Positions 34,558 to 45,616 of a stretch of DNA of 62,205 nt are shown one piece after another (position 1 is the stretch's first letter; each line of letters starts with the position of its first letter). The stretch spans positions 50,720 to 112,924 of the forward strand of contig CDMY01000341.1 of the NCBI GenBank assembly GCA_001179505.1. Direction: 5' to 3'. This stretch comes from Vitrella brassicaformis. Lineage: Eukaryota; Sar; Vitrellaceae. The translations under genes were made by a program, and so were the position numbers. The notes below the pieces were generated by a model. It saw only the letters and a program-made list of their open reading frames with translations. It was not told where the DNA came from and ran no database searches.

Positions 34558-34965
34558 GAGAGGGCAAGTTGACTTACTTCGGGGCGCATTGCATTGATGC
34601 GCCGATTGCGATATGTATGGGCAGGGAGGAGGGGAGAGGGAGAGAGGTATGTATTCGTGGTCCCCTCTGTGTGTGTGTGTGTGTGTGCGTGGCTCTATCT
34701 CTTCCAGACATATATACGAACTCACTAAGTAACTGACGTGCTGTTTATTGTAGTTTGCATTCCGTGTGATTGACCTGCATACTCACTCTTGTGTGTCCCT
34801 CCTTGTGTGCGAATGTGTGTGGTGGGTGCGTCAGTTGGGAGTGAGTGCTGTCTTTGTGTGTGTGTGTGTGTGTGTCCAGCTGGGGCGGGGAGCGGCTCTT
34901 TTCGCCCCGATGAGGCCGCGAGGACATCGTGGGTGATGTCATGGCCGAGAGGGGCAAGGGGGCAG
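34558..34965 (+). repeat. Direct repeat copy 2
   Basis: This matches 27940-28330 in the same orientation. It differs by small insertions in its TG runs, by a roughly 20-bp insertion after CTCACTCTTGTGTGT and by point changes. The two copies flank the glycosylase and ADA-like gene pair. Confidence 0.9.
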
Positions 34966-35357
34966 GGACACTTGCTGACTTTCTTCTTGCGTGTGCGTGC
35001 TGCATCGATGGATGGATGGATGGCTGGATGGCTTCGTCTGTGGGGTGTGTGTCGCGGCAGAAGATGATAGAGACGCGACACACACAGGGACACTTGCTGA
35101 CTTTCTTCTTGCGTGTGTGTGCTGCATCGATGGATGGATGGATGGCTGGATGGCTTGGTCTGTGGGGTGTGTGTCGCGGCAGAAGATGATAGAGACGCGA
35201 CACACACAGGGACACTTGCTGACTTTCTTCTTGCGTGTGCGTGCTGCATCGATGGATGGATGGATGGCTGGATGGCTTGGTCTGTGGGGTGTGTGTCGCG
35301 GCAGAAGATGATAGAGACGCGACACACACAGGGACACTTGCTGACTTTCTGCCGCGT
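34965..35357 (+). repeat. 122-bp tandem repeat, three full units plus a partial
   Basis: The landmark GGGACACTTGCTGACTTTCT starts at 34965, 35087, 35209 and 35331, an exact period of 122 bp. The units are nearly identical; each contains ATCGATGGATGGATGG and a hairpin whose arms read GTGTGTGTCGCG and CGCGACACACAC around a 17-base loop. Because 122 is not a multiple of three, the long ORFs across it are not protein repeats. Confidence 0.95.
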
Positions 35358-35508
35358 GTCTGGGACTGAAGTTTGCCGCGAGTGGAAGCCAAGGCCAAGA
35401 TTGCCTAGGGTGCTTCCTGATCGCGAAACAACTGCTGCGCTGCTAAGCTCGCAGACACACAGGGGCATTCCTCGGCGTGTTATTTTATTTGGCCCTATCT
35501 ATGAGTGG

Positions 35509-38500
35509 ATGAGTCAGCCGCCCTCGAAGAAACGCCGCAGCGGCGCCGGATCTACGAAGAGGGAAGGTGGTGCTATGAGTGGTATGAGTGCGGCTGCGAT
35601 GAGTGATCATGAGTCGGATGGCGGCCGGCCGGCTGTCCTCCCGCAGTATCTCAACCTGGGGGAGTTTGTGAGGGCCCGTTTCAGCGAGATGAAGACGTTC
35701 GCCACCAACCTCGCTGAGTCGAGGTCCACCAAACGGGCCTTCCAGCTGCTGCCCAAAGACCAGAGGTATGTATGTATGTGCATACAACAAGCAGACGGAG
35801 GGAGGCAGCAAGGCAGACGATTCTTTGACTCATGCATTGGCTCACGGCTGGCTGCTTTGTCTTGCTTGTGCGGGTGGGTGTGCCTTTTCATGTAGGCGTC
35901 GTGCGATGTCACACAATCCCTATCGCATTCCGAAGCGGCACCGCACCATCGTCCTGCGCGATATGGCACGCACTCCGCCAAAGGTGGAAAGAGATGGAGA
36001 AGTTCACGTGAGAACTGCGAAGATTGGTGTTTGTTGGGTTTGGTGCCTGCTCACGGATGTGATGGCAGGAGAGTCGCCGTGTGCGCAAGGACAGGCGGCG
36101 GCCCAGGCACCTCCTCGAGATCTATGCGGCGAGGTCAGGCTTGGAGGGATGGATAGCTATGGTATATTATTCGACAATTGCCTGCCACCTTGGTTTGTCT
36201 GAGGGGTGTCTGTCTGTCAGGTCAGCCAAGAAGCGATGGCTCGAGACCCACATATGGCACGGTAGCTATATGCATGCGCGATGCTGGTTTGCGACTCCTG
36301 AAGATGTGTCTGTCCATGCAATGCAGCCAAGCGTATGCACATGGAGGAGCGGTGGGGCTATGCGCTGGCCAGCCATCCGGTTGAGAGGTGCCAACGGGCC
36401 GTCTACCGAGCCGCACACAGACGATGTGTCATTCATGACAGGTGTGGTGTGCATCCGAGAGAAAGACGGAGCCGCTGGCGCAATCCTGCCGGATCTGTGT
36501 CTGTCTTAATTAATGGTGCAGGTCATACATGCAGGTGGTTGAGGTGCGGGGGTCGCCTGAGAGGATCCGCCAGCTCTTCCAATGCTGCCAGGCCGACCTG
36601 CGCATCATCTTCAACGCTCACTTCCTCCCCGGCCACCACCGAGGCACCATCCACCTCTACACACACGACACACGCACACTCATCGCACCGGTGTCATTCC
36701 TCTGGGAAGTCCAGCAGCATGACGATGATGCCGCTGCCGCCCGTCGTGTGTGGCTGTGGGTTCACCCGAGTGCGGCCAAGACGTTGATGGCGGCGCTTGA
36801 GGGGGCCGTGGGGGCGATGGACGGACAGGGGGAGAGTGGCGGCCTGAGTGTGGGGCTGGTTGATGGGATGGTGTGTTATGAGCTGACGGGCGCCCAGAGC
36901 ATGCAGATACTGGCCAGGGCTATCACGCCAACGAAGAAATGTGAGCAGGGACGCAGGGAGGGGGACGGGGCAAGCGCTGGTGTTGATGTGTGTGTTCATG
37001 TCTGTCTGCGTGTCAGGGTTGACCAGCCCTTCTGGTGGCATTTGGAAGGAGCTGCTTCGATCCTGCCGACAACACGTAAGATGGCTGGACACTCACTGTG
37101 CTCACGTTCCTGGGTGTGTGCTTAGGTGTTGCCGCCTAGTGGCGCTGTGTTAGGCTTGGAGATCCAGATACCGCCAGTGCTTGGTAGGTAAGCCAACACA
37201 CCCAACACGACACGACTGGTCAACGAACACCGGAACAGCACACGTTTGCCTCGTCGTGTTTTCAGGGCCGTTCCCACCGGGAAGGCGACTTCGAGACCTG
37301 CCAGTCGACAATGGTACGCGCCTGCAGCGGAGATTGACATCATGACATCATATCGATTGTTTGCGTTCATTTTCTATTGTCTGTCAGACCCGCCAAATGT
37401 CGTGACGCCCCCCTGGCTGCTGCAGTGGCCCAAAGAGGTAGCACAAAGCCGCCTGTGGGACGCGGATGCGCGGGAGAGAAGCAGACTATCAAAACCAAAA
37501 CGGTAAGACGGATCCAGGAGCAGCACATGTGCAGGAAGCCACATTGGTGTCGTCTTACCGTATTGCCGGTATTGTGTCAGGTTCACGACTCGTAGCCGCA
37601 AGCGTAAGACCAACATCAAAGCTCTCTTGGAGAGGATCGAAGCCAAACAAGGTCAGTCAGTGAACAGAGGGCAAGGGAGGGGAAAGATGGCGATTCACTC
37701 TGGCCATTCTTTCCCCTCAGCTGCCCTCGCATCCCTCCTTGAGGAGCCGTCAGCACCATCCCAGCCAACTGCTGCTGCTGCTCCGTCACGACCGCCAAAG
37801 CCACCTGCCGGCCCACAGGCGTCTGCTCGTCCATCAGGTGTGACGGAGGATCACCCGATGGCCGAGGGGACCGACAAGGGCACGGTGTCAGCGGGCGTGC
37901 CTGCGCTGCTCGTCTGCCGCAGGTGGGGTGAGGTGACGTGAATGCAAACAGGGGGAGGGATTAATACGGTTGTGTGTGTTGGTGTATGTTGTGTCTTCAG
38001 CAAGGATGACGGTGGTGGGTTCGGTGGCTATGACCTCATCTTGCCCACGGGATGCGGCGCACCCAGACTCTGGACGTACACAACACACACACACACACTC
38101 TCACAGAAAAGCGATGAACAGTGGGAGAGGAGCGGCTGTCCCTTGTGTTGTGCGTGTCAGGTTGATGGCTCGTGCCAAGGCGCGACCTATCGGTCACCGC
38201 GACCGCCACAAGCTGCACGACATCGGCGTGGCCGACTTCCCGTGGGACTTCCCTGAGACGGAGGCGGGCAAACTGCTGGAAGCTGAGCTGGCCAGGTGAC
38301 ACACAGCAGCACAGCTACCTGCATCCCGGACACAGGCTCACGTCGTCTGTATGTGCGCCATTCAGGGAGAGCATGGTGCGGTGGGGCCGGCGTCCGGCCT
38401 CTAAGCGCGTCAACTATCCCCTCATCGGCATCCCCTACCCGTTCTGCCCTCACTGGACAAACGCATGCACAAACGCCATGCAGCAGCAGCAGCCGCAGCA

Positions 38501-39836
38501 GCAGCAGCCGCAGCAGTCTAAAGGGGCAGTGGCGGAGAGGCAGAAAGATGAAAAGCGGGGCGGCTTCTCGGCCATCAGAACTCTCTCAGAGGTGAGGACA
38601 ACGGACGAAAGCCGTCTACTCTCGCCGTCTGCACCTGTGCTGAGTCCATTCAGATTCTTGCATTCTCGAAGGTAACGCGGAAGCGACTGGCAAATGACGC
38701 CGCAACACCTCCCTCTGATGCCGACCTGCTCGAGTGGGGGAGCGTGCTGCTGCCCGTCAAGGTCATGGTGCACCGCAGAGGCATCGCCGACCGGCTCTCT
38801 CACCTCTTCCACATGACGCCAGACGACGTCAGGGCATTCATCAAAGGCGAGAGGATCGACGAATCGTCTCCCCTCTGCCCGCCAGCAGTCGCTTCCCACC
38901 TCTCGAGCTGGATCGACCTGCCCAAGCCGTCCAGACCGCCACGCCGGCCACCCCCCTCCCCCGCCCCCCTTGGTCATCCGATTGGCTCCTCTGTGCCCCG
39001 TGTGCCGCGGCATGAACCGCCGACTTTCTTGGAGGGAATGCATCCGGCATTCAGGCACCGGAAGAGCAAAATGAGGGACAAGCTTAAAAGGCGGGAGGAG
39101 GCCAAAAAGGGTGGTGCTGGCGACAACGAGGCTGATGTGAGCGGTGAAGGTGAGGAGGATGTGTGTGGTGGCTTTGAGTCGAGTGTGCCGTGTCGAAGTG
39201 TGATTGGCTTCGTCACCACTGGAGGTGGGCAACAAAGGGGGAAGATCGGATGGATGGATGGATGGATGGATGGAGGCAGGAGCAATGACCCTTCTCTTGC
39301 TGTGGATGCATTGATTGATATATACAGGTCAGTCCCTCAAGCTGGGCATCGGCTGTGGCACAGGTGAGAACTAACTGTCACACATAGCTATGTGCGGGTC
39401 CGTCCATCGTATTGATCTGAGTGTGTGTCCATCTCCCACCGTCTTAACACTGACAGGTTGTGTGTCGGCTGCCTTCTTCCTCCGGGCTGCATCGGAGCAG
39501 ATGCAAGTCATACACCAAGGTGAGTGAGCACAGAGGAAGGAGGCGAGCACGGCGCTGGGCTGCTCTCGCAATCACTCACTCCTGGCTTGTCTGTCTGTGT
39601 GCATGGGCGGTGGGTGGTTCGGTTCAGAGTTGGGAGGCAGGAAGTCGCCCCGAGCAGAGTTGCGTTCGATATGTGTGTTGGTGTGGCTGCGACAGACGTC
39701 ATCGAGATACTACAGACCCGGTCAGGCAGTGAGTGACAATTGGCGACACGATGTTATGTGTGCATCCTTCCTGTGTGTGTGTGTGTGTGTGTCTGCAGCA
39801 TGGGTGACGCCGTCGGCCAATGTGATGCCGTTCTGA
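35509..39836 (+). CDS. POP1: Ribonuclease P/MRP subunit POP1
   Basis: Twenty exons give about 932 residues with every phase matching: 35509-35765, 35896-36007, 36069-36133, 36221-36261, 36327-36441, 36522-36940, 37017-37075, 37126-37183, 37266-37313, 37388-37502, 37581-37651, 37721-37922, 38001-38075, 38161-38295, 38366-38591, 38654-39224, 39328-39363, 39457-39519, 39628-39720 and 39799-39836. The N-terminal POP1 block is plain: RRAMSHNPYRIPKRHR, then RKDRRRPRHLLE and WLETHIWHAKRMHM, WGYALASHP. The central WLWVHP and the POPLD-type region (VADFPWDFPETE, PASKRVNYP) and the C-terminal VLLPVKVMVHRRG and IGFVTTGG also fit. POP1 is the largest protein of RNase P and RNase MRP, which mature tRNA and rRNA in the nucleus. 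A polyGln/Pro insert sits in exon 15. The donor of exon 10 is inside an inverted repeat. Confidence 0.94.
37500..37561. repeat. Inverted repeat spanning a POP1 splice donor
   Basis: ACGGTAAGACG (37500-37510), which contains the exon-10 donor GTAAGA, is perfectly complementary to CGTCTTACCGT (37551-37561), 19 nt before the acceptor. A 10-bp palindrome GCACATGTGC lies in the loop. Confidence 0.9.
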
Positions 39837-39989
39837 GGGTCTGAGATACTGTCGGTGTTGTTCGGTACTCAATTGTATGCTCTGTGTAGGTCTTCAGTCA
39901 GCTACAGCCCGGCGTATTGCAGCGATGCATCGCGGGTGGCGTGCCGTCCTATGACATGAGTCAATTGATGGGTCAGCAAGGCTTTGCTG

Positions 39990-41741
39990 CTAGGCTAGCA
40001 TGATCGAGCCGTCCCTGTAAGAAAAAGGACACACACCCCGACGACAGACGAGGGAGGAATGTGCTTTGCGTGAGGTGAGGGGTGGGTGTGACTGGCGCCG
40101 CGCCACCCACCGTGCGTTGACTTGGATGAGCTTCAAGTGTCGCAGGACAAGCAGTTTTTCCTTGCCCGTCCTGCTCACCACATCCACACCCTCACGCTGC
40201 AAATCTGCCGGCAATATCGGCTTCAAACTGTTCCTGAACACACACACATACACAGACAGATACTTTCTTTCAGGAAGGTGGAGAGAAACAGGTGGTGTAT
40301 TTGTGGCGGGCGCGGCGCACCCCCTCTTCTGTATGATCTTGCCGATGGTGAGGTAGGCCTTGTTGACCTCCTCCAGTGTCGCGTTGCCCTGCACACACCA
40401 AACATTGACAAACAGGAATACCCATCCCACATAAACAAACGTGCAACCCCACCCCACCTTGGTCAGCTTGGGGACGGCAGCAAAGTCAGCAGATGTCACC
40501 TGCACCACACACAGAAAGAGACTGATCATCGCTATGTATGTTCTCGCCCTTGCAAGGAGTGCACACCGCTACGAGTGTGTGTGCACTGGCCCCTCCCCCC
40601 TTCTTGGCCGCCATCCGCCCTGCCATCCCTTGCCGGCCGCCCTTGGCCACAGTGAGCATGGCCTCCTTCCGCTGCTGCCGCAACGGGGGCCGCAGACGCG
40701 CACCCTCGTCCGAGCCGCCATCAAACTCCCTGCCCTCATACTCTACCAAGGATGCACACAAATGGACATAACATGGGAGAACAGGGACGTGTAGGGTGCG
40801 CGAGAGCCCCTGTGTCGCCCGCACCTTGTGTCTCGTTCTGGGCATCGGCAATGGACACATCATTGAAACAAGGGACTAGCTGAAAACACACACACACACA
40901 CACACACATCTCGCCAGCATCACTTCGGCAACGTGTGGACTCGTCCGTGTTCCGCCCACCTCTTCTACAGTCGGTGAGCCGTCGGTGGTGCTGTGCGGCG
41001 GGGGCCCATCATCGCGTGCCACAGCCGGGGGAGGCAGGTGGAACGGGGAAGACGGAGAGGGAAGAGGGCTACCGCCAGACGGCAGGCTGGAAGATAAAGC
41101 CTTCATGTGGCGACTGACCGCAACAAACAGGTAAAGGAATGCCTATGCACCCGAGAAGATCATTCACTCTCTTTGCTGCTCACTTGTATGTGTCTTTGAA
41201 CTGACGGCCTAGTGTCGTGTCGACACCAGGAACGCTGCCGAGCTTCAAACCATCCTGCACATCGTACACACAGATGAGAAACTATGGCCTGCAGTGTGTC
41301 TGTTTAATCGATATCCGATTCGTCCCTTTTCCTTTGCCTACGACGAGGTCGTGTAGGTCCTGTTCATTCTTCAGCAGCACCTCGCCGAGCTTCTTGGTCA
41401 AACTATAACGCTGCTCCAACACATCCTGATTGGTGGACAGGCAGACGCCGGATGGACGGATGGGCAGAGAGAAAGGAAAACAACACGTGGAGGCACCTTG
41501 TACTGGTCTTGGATGTTCTTGGTACGTTCCTGCACGGCATCGAGGCGCTGCAGCAGCTTGCTGGGACACAGATCCTTGCCATACAGGCCCTCCAGCTTCT
41601 GAACAAACCAGCAGAAAGGCGTCAAAAGGACGAAGACCTTTCAAGTCACGTGCGCACCTGTGTCAGCTGGTATTGCACGCAGCAGAGGTCTGTCCACGCC
41701 TCCTCCAGCTGCTCTTTCAGTTTCAATGCCGTCTTATCCAT
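39990..41741 (-). CDS. SKA1-like kinetochore microtubule-binding protein
   Basis: Ten exons run 41741-41658, 41598-41497, 41425-41342, 41254-41184, 41113-40960, 40879-40825, 40742-40573, 40499-40458, 40388-40111 and 40014-39990, about 354 residues, phases consistent. The first three exons encode a heptad-rich coiled coil (EQLEEAWTDLCCVQYQLTQ, then LLQRLDAVQERTKNI) like the N-termini of SKA subunits. A Ser/Pro linker and a basic stretch follow. The C-terminal winged-helix-like block is VTSADFAAVPKLTKGN, LEEVNKAYLTIGKII and EKLLVLRHLKLIQV. This fits the SKA1 microtubule-binding domain pattern (EFxxVPxYMKGR, then a late LRHL helix). SKA holds kinetochores on depolymerising microtubules. The match is moderate, and the basic residues of the GR motif are altered to GN. 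The gene is head to head with the membrane protein at 41825. Confidence 0.65.
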
Positions 41742-41824
41742 CGCAAACGAGATTAGGCCACGAGATCTCTCTGGCCAGCTGCCCAGGATCGCACAATTCC
41801 CGGCCAAAGGCAGGATCGAACCCC
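41742..41824. promoter_or_regulatory. 83-bp divergent spacer
   Basis: The SKA1-like and membrane-protein ATGs are only 83 bp apart, the shortest divergent spacer in the window. The two transcripts probably overlap at their 5' ends or share one bidirectional promoter. Confidence 0.45.
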
Positions 41825-43440
41825 ATGCTGCCAGGGCTTTTGGAAGGCGTAGGAGCCGTGCTGTGGTCAGCAGAGGTGTACCATACATCAGACGCCGGCA
41901 ACTCTACCGGCAATGCAGGCAGCGACATCCATGACGCTCCAGCGGCATTGCCGGAGGATGAAGAAGGGCTCACAGCATGGTCCCTGGCCTTCTGGAGCAC
42001 AGCATGGACGTGCGTGCTGCTAATGCTGGTGGCTGTGGTGCTGCTGTCCCTCTTGGCCGCTGCAATCGCGGTCCTGCTAAGATGCCTGCAGGGACGCAGC
42101 TCTGTAATAGTAAGAAACACCCACCCTGCATCACATCACACGGCTTTGAGATCATGATCATGTGTGTGATGGCTGTGATGTGCAGGGCGTGCCGGCTTTC
42201 TTCCTCGGCCAGACATCTTTTGAGTGGCTGCTGATGGCCGCTCACCACCTGCTGTACTTCTCCCTTCTCGCCTTCGGCCCCGCCCACGCCACTCTGGCCA
42301 CTGCCGACACCAGCAGCCGTGGAGAGGTCCTCACGGCCCTCGCCAAGGACCTCATCAGCCCTCTCGTCTGTCACGATGATGGTGGCCTGCGGCTGTGGTT
42401 CGTCATCTGCATCCTGCTAAGGGCCGTGTGGGCGTCTATGGTGTGGCTGTTCCACCCCGACACAGCCATGGGGGTGGCCGTCGCCTTGGCACTCTACCAC
42501 AGCGCTAGAGCCATCCAAGCCGTCATGGGCAGGCAATGGGGAGTGGGCGAGAAAAGACCGGCAGGCGGCATCGGTGCCTCGCACACGGAGGACAAGCCGT
42601 CAAATGGCCGTGTCCACTTTCTCGCCAAGTGGTGGTGGCCTATCGCAGTGGGGGGCGTCCTCTGTGTGCCCGTAGCACACATGTGGGGCGGGAGCCTCCC
42701 AGCCTGGCTCACACCCAAGGCAGACGGCCCCACGTGGGCCGCTGACGGGATTGAATCTTTATCGCTGCCGAGGGTCGAGGGTAGCTGGTGGGCTGGGGTG
42801 GTGCCGGCGGCCGTCATTCTCTTCGCCGGAAGCGCAATGGTGGCTCTAAAGTGCCCTGTCAGGGTGAGAAGAAGACACCAAAGACGACACTTATTGGATT
42901 CATCCTTTGTGTGTGTGTTTGTGCGTCTGTATCAGCGTCACCATCAGAAGGTGGCGCCTGTCGAGGTCGAGGGTGATTGTCCCGTCCCAGCCGAGGAGGA
43001 TAGCCCGGGTGAGTATGCTGACTGTGTGTCGCCCCCCATGACGCCCTACGGGACCCCCTTTAGCGGCTCGGAGGGACGTTCCGAGACCACCTCAGAACAT
43101 ATCGACGTGAGCATCCATCTGGAAGAGACAACAGACGCAAGTAGATCCATCTGTGTTGTGATTGGCTGGCTCTTCAGTTGCCTTTGATTCCCCCGCTCCC
43201 CTTGCAGCGGCTGATGCCCCCACCGCCCCCGCCCGTCCACTGCCTGAAGCGCCTACCGCACCCCATGGTCAGCACCCACTCGCACAAGTCGACGATGCGG
43301 GCAGGTACCTGTGTCTCCACATCTGGTGTGATGTGTGTTGTGTGCAGGACTATAGGGAGCCTTCTGGTGTGTGCGACACGGCGTCCACTCAGCTGGACGA
43401 GTTGCTCTACTCTGACGGGCCGGATGGGGACGGGTACTGA
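41825..43440 (+). CDS. Multi-pass membrane protein, unknown family
   Basis: Exons are 41825-42109, 42186-42863, 42936-43140 and 43178-43440, about 476 residues. The hydrophobic segments are WTCVLLMLVAVVLLSLLAA in exon 1. Exon 2 has FEWLLMAAHHLLYFSLLAFG, LWFVICILLRAVWASMVWLF, MGVAVALALYH, WWPIAVGGVLCVPVAHMWGG and WWAGVVPAAVILFAGSAMVAL. That suggests five or six helices. The C-terminal third is acidic, rich in Ser, Thr and Pro and probably cytosolic. A GTACCT-to-GCAG stretch of 43 nt inside exon 4 could be an intron, but the unspliced frame stays open. I do not recognise the family. The start ATG is the first in frame after the SKA1-like start on the other strand. Confidence 0.65.
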
Positions 43441-44071
43441 CAAATGTATGTGGCCGCGTGCGTGTGTGCGTGTGTTGTGGTGCTGACTGGGTGGAAGGGG
43501 ACGGACACTTGTTTGTGCTGCGAGTTGTGGGCCGGTTAAATAATGGTTTACTTACTACCAACATACACATTAAGTTACCATCCAAGACACTTCCATGCAC
43601 CCCATTCACGGCCACACACGATCAGCCGACAACACGAAGGCACGCAGACACGCAGCAATGCCCCTCCTACTATATAGCGGGTGACACACAGCCGTCATAT
43701 GCAGCTGATAGACTTCGTTGGCCCTTCCACCCACCCTCCGATCAGTCAGTCCATCATCCCATCCATCATCCGCAGCCTTACAGATGGAAAGTTTCCCCTA
43801 TACACTACGCACTCACACGTATCGTATCCACAGGACAAATCGCGACAAACACGACCTATGTCACACACACTTGCACATGGATGGCCATCTCGCTAGCTAC
43901 TCGTATGGGCGACTGACTATCTATGTGTGTACGACAGTCATGCAGACAGCAGGCAGGCAGCGTAACGTTTATCCACACGCACAGCACAAGGCATCAACAC
44001 AGCAGAGAGGCTGCCGCCAACCAGCGGCAAACACACGTCACGAGGGACACTTACAGTCACCATGCGATAAA
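43441..44071. other. Spacer between convergent genes
   Basis: This 0.63-kb spacer lies between the membrane-protein stop (+) and the secreted-protein stop (-). Its composition is CA- and CAT-rich. The ORFs have no motifs. Nothing else is recognised. Confidence 0.5.
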
Positions 44072-45473
44072 TCACACGAGCATGTTCTGGCATGACGTGA
44101 GGCTGTCGTATGGCACCCATCGTGGGTCGAAACAGCAGAAATGCAGCTCGCTCGGGAACACGGTGGTCGCATTGTACACCGTCCAGTCGAAGTTGTCTGC
44201 ACAGACAAACAAATCCGAGCAGCCAACATACCGATGTCACTCACGCCATGGATGTGATTTCCCCGGTGGTCCTCATTGCTCACATCCGACGAATGCGTAG
44301 TAGCTCCCCGCTGTGCCGACTCGATCGATGTGCATGTTGCCCTGCTGGAAGGCGCTCGATCTGAAGCCCATCTCGCAGCCCGCTCCCGAGCAGCTGTTGC
44401 TCATCCCCAGCTTGCTGATCCTTGGTGTGTGGTCGGCAAAGGGCAAGATATGGACGCCTGACGGCGTTCTCGACTCGAGAACCATCCTCGCCTGCGGCAT
44501 CTTGTCGGGTACACTGAGCCGCACCCAGTAGTTGAAGTCGTCACCTTGGAAGGCCCCCTGCTGCCCGCTGCCGCACTCCGACGTGACGTGGCCCTTGGCC
44601 ATCTTACTGACGGTCAGTGTCAGGGTGAGTGTGCTGTTGCAGCCGAGGTGGGCCCACACTCTGGAATCACAATCTGCACGACACATGACACCATCATGAC
44701 ATGGCCATCGAGTGCTGTGTTCCTCACGTTCTGGCGGCCCCTCCTGTGGGTGGGCGATGCCACCGTAGAGGTCTTCGGGGTCTTCCGGGGCTTCGGGCAC
44801 GGGCTCACTCGGTTGCTCATCTGGCAACATGTCCTCTACCAGGGGCTCCTCCGGTGGGCCCACCTGCTCTAGCTGAGCGCCGAGGTCTGGTTGATACGCT
44901 GCTTCTGGCTTCGGAATGGTGTGGTCTGGTTCATGCTCGTCGTAGGCGACAGCGTCGATGACAGCCGAGGCCGCGTCTGAAATGGGCAGAAAGAGGCGTC
45001 CAGAAGGGAGAGCCACTGCTGCACCCACCCACCCATCACTCACCGCTTTTCGGTTCGATTGCTTGTTTCTCCGCCTCCATGGGATGCTCTTGTGCAGCCG
45101 TTGTGCCGTCAGCCGCGTGGTCCGCGTCCTCGGTTGCGATGCCCAGGTAGTCTGCAGCCTCCCGAGCCCCCGTCATGAGGTCATCAATCGTGGGATCCTC
45201 TGGCTGATGGAAGGCCAGTTCCGTCACAGCTCCTGGGGCGTGCGCCCTGGCCTTCATATCCTCCACCTCCCTGGGCACGGCGTGCGCCTGCGGGTGCTCA
45301 GCCTCAATCCTCAGAAGGATCTCCTCTGCTGCCCTCCAGCTGGCCCCTGCAGAACATCAGACATCAGCCACTGCGTGAGCCCCATCAACTGTGCGTTGGC
45401 GGCCGTCCTTCTCACCGAGCGCTGGCAGTGTGGATGCGGCTGCAATGACGAGCAAGAGGAGGACCACCAACAT
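44072..45473 (-). CDS. Secreted acidic-linker protein, unknown family
   Basis: Five exons, 45473-45416, 45346-45044, 44976-44728, 44673-44284 and 44196-44072, give about 374 residues with consistent phases. Exon 1 is a signal peptide (MLVVLLLLVIAAASTLPALG). Exons 2-3 form a long acidic linker rich in Glu, Asp, Pro and Ala. Exons 4-5 form a Cys-containing beta-rich domain (WAHLGCNSTLTLTLTV, FNYWVRLSVPD, HFCCFDPRW) that could be a carbohydrate-binding or adhesive fold. I cannot name it. The start ATG was chosen because it begins the hydrophobic core; a longer in-frame extension lacks an ATG. The gene is head to head with the protease-adhesin, 143 bp apart, so the two secreted proteins may be co-expressed (inference). 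Confidence 0.68.
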
Positions 45474-45616
45474 TAGGAGAGCCACACGCAGAAAGAAGCA
45501 CACGCAGAAAGAAGCCACCAGACAGCGACTAACGGCCAACGGCGACGTAGAGATTTACAATTTGACCAGATCAAGGTACCCTCCGAGCAGCGCATCCTCC
45601 CTTCTCGGAAACCGAG
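45474..45616. promoter_or_regulatory. Divergent spacer between two secreted-protein genes
   Basis: 143 bp separate the ATGs of two divergently read secreted proteins. It is a candidate bidirectional promoter. No known element was recognised. Confidence 0.4.

Larger units (their letters stand above)
34478..35508. other. Spacer with direct repeat copy 2 and 122-bp tandem array
   Basis: This 1-kb spacer lies between the ADA-like gene and POP1. Almost all of it is repeat sequence: the second copy of the 390-bp direct repeat, then the 122-bp tandem array. About 150 bp before the POP1 ATG are unique. The ORFs that run through the array (DGWMDGW-type proteins) are products of the repeat. Confidence 0.65.

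Noticed and set aside
34965-35357. Possible CRISPR-like array
   Set aside because: The units are contiguous tandem copies with no unique spacers, in a eukaryotic context.
34745-35895. Long plus- and minus-strand ORFs with repeated DGWMDGW- or HPSIHPSI-type sequence
   Set aside because: They are translations of the 122-bp tandem repeat and GGAT runs. The repeat length is not a multiple of three, and no frame is favoured.
40229-40258. Possible 30-nt intron in exon 9 of the SKA1-like gene
   Set aside because: It has GT/AG ends but is shorter than any other intron here and is in frame, so it was left as coding.
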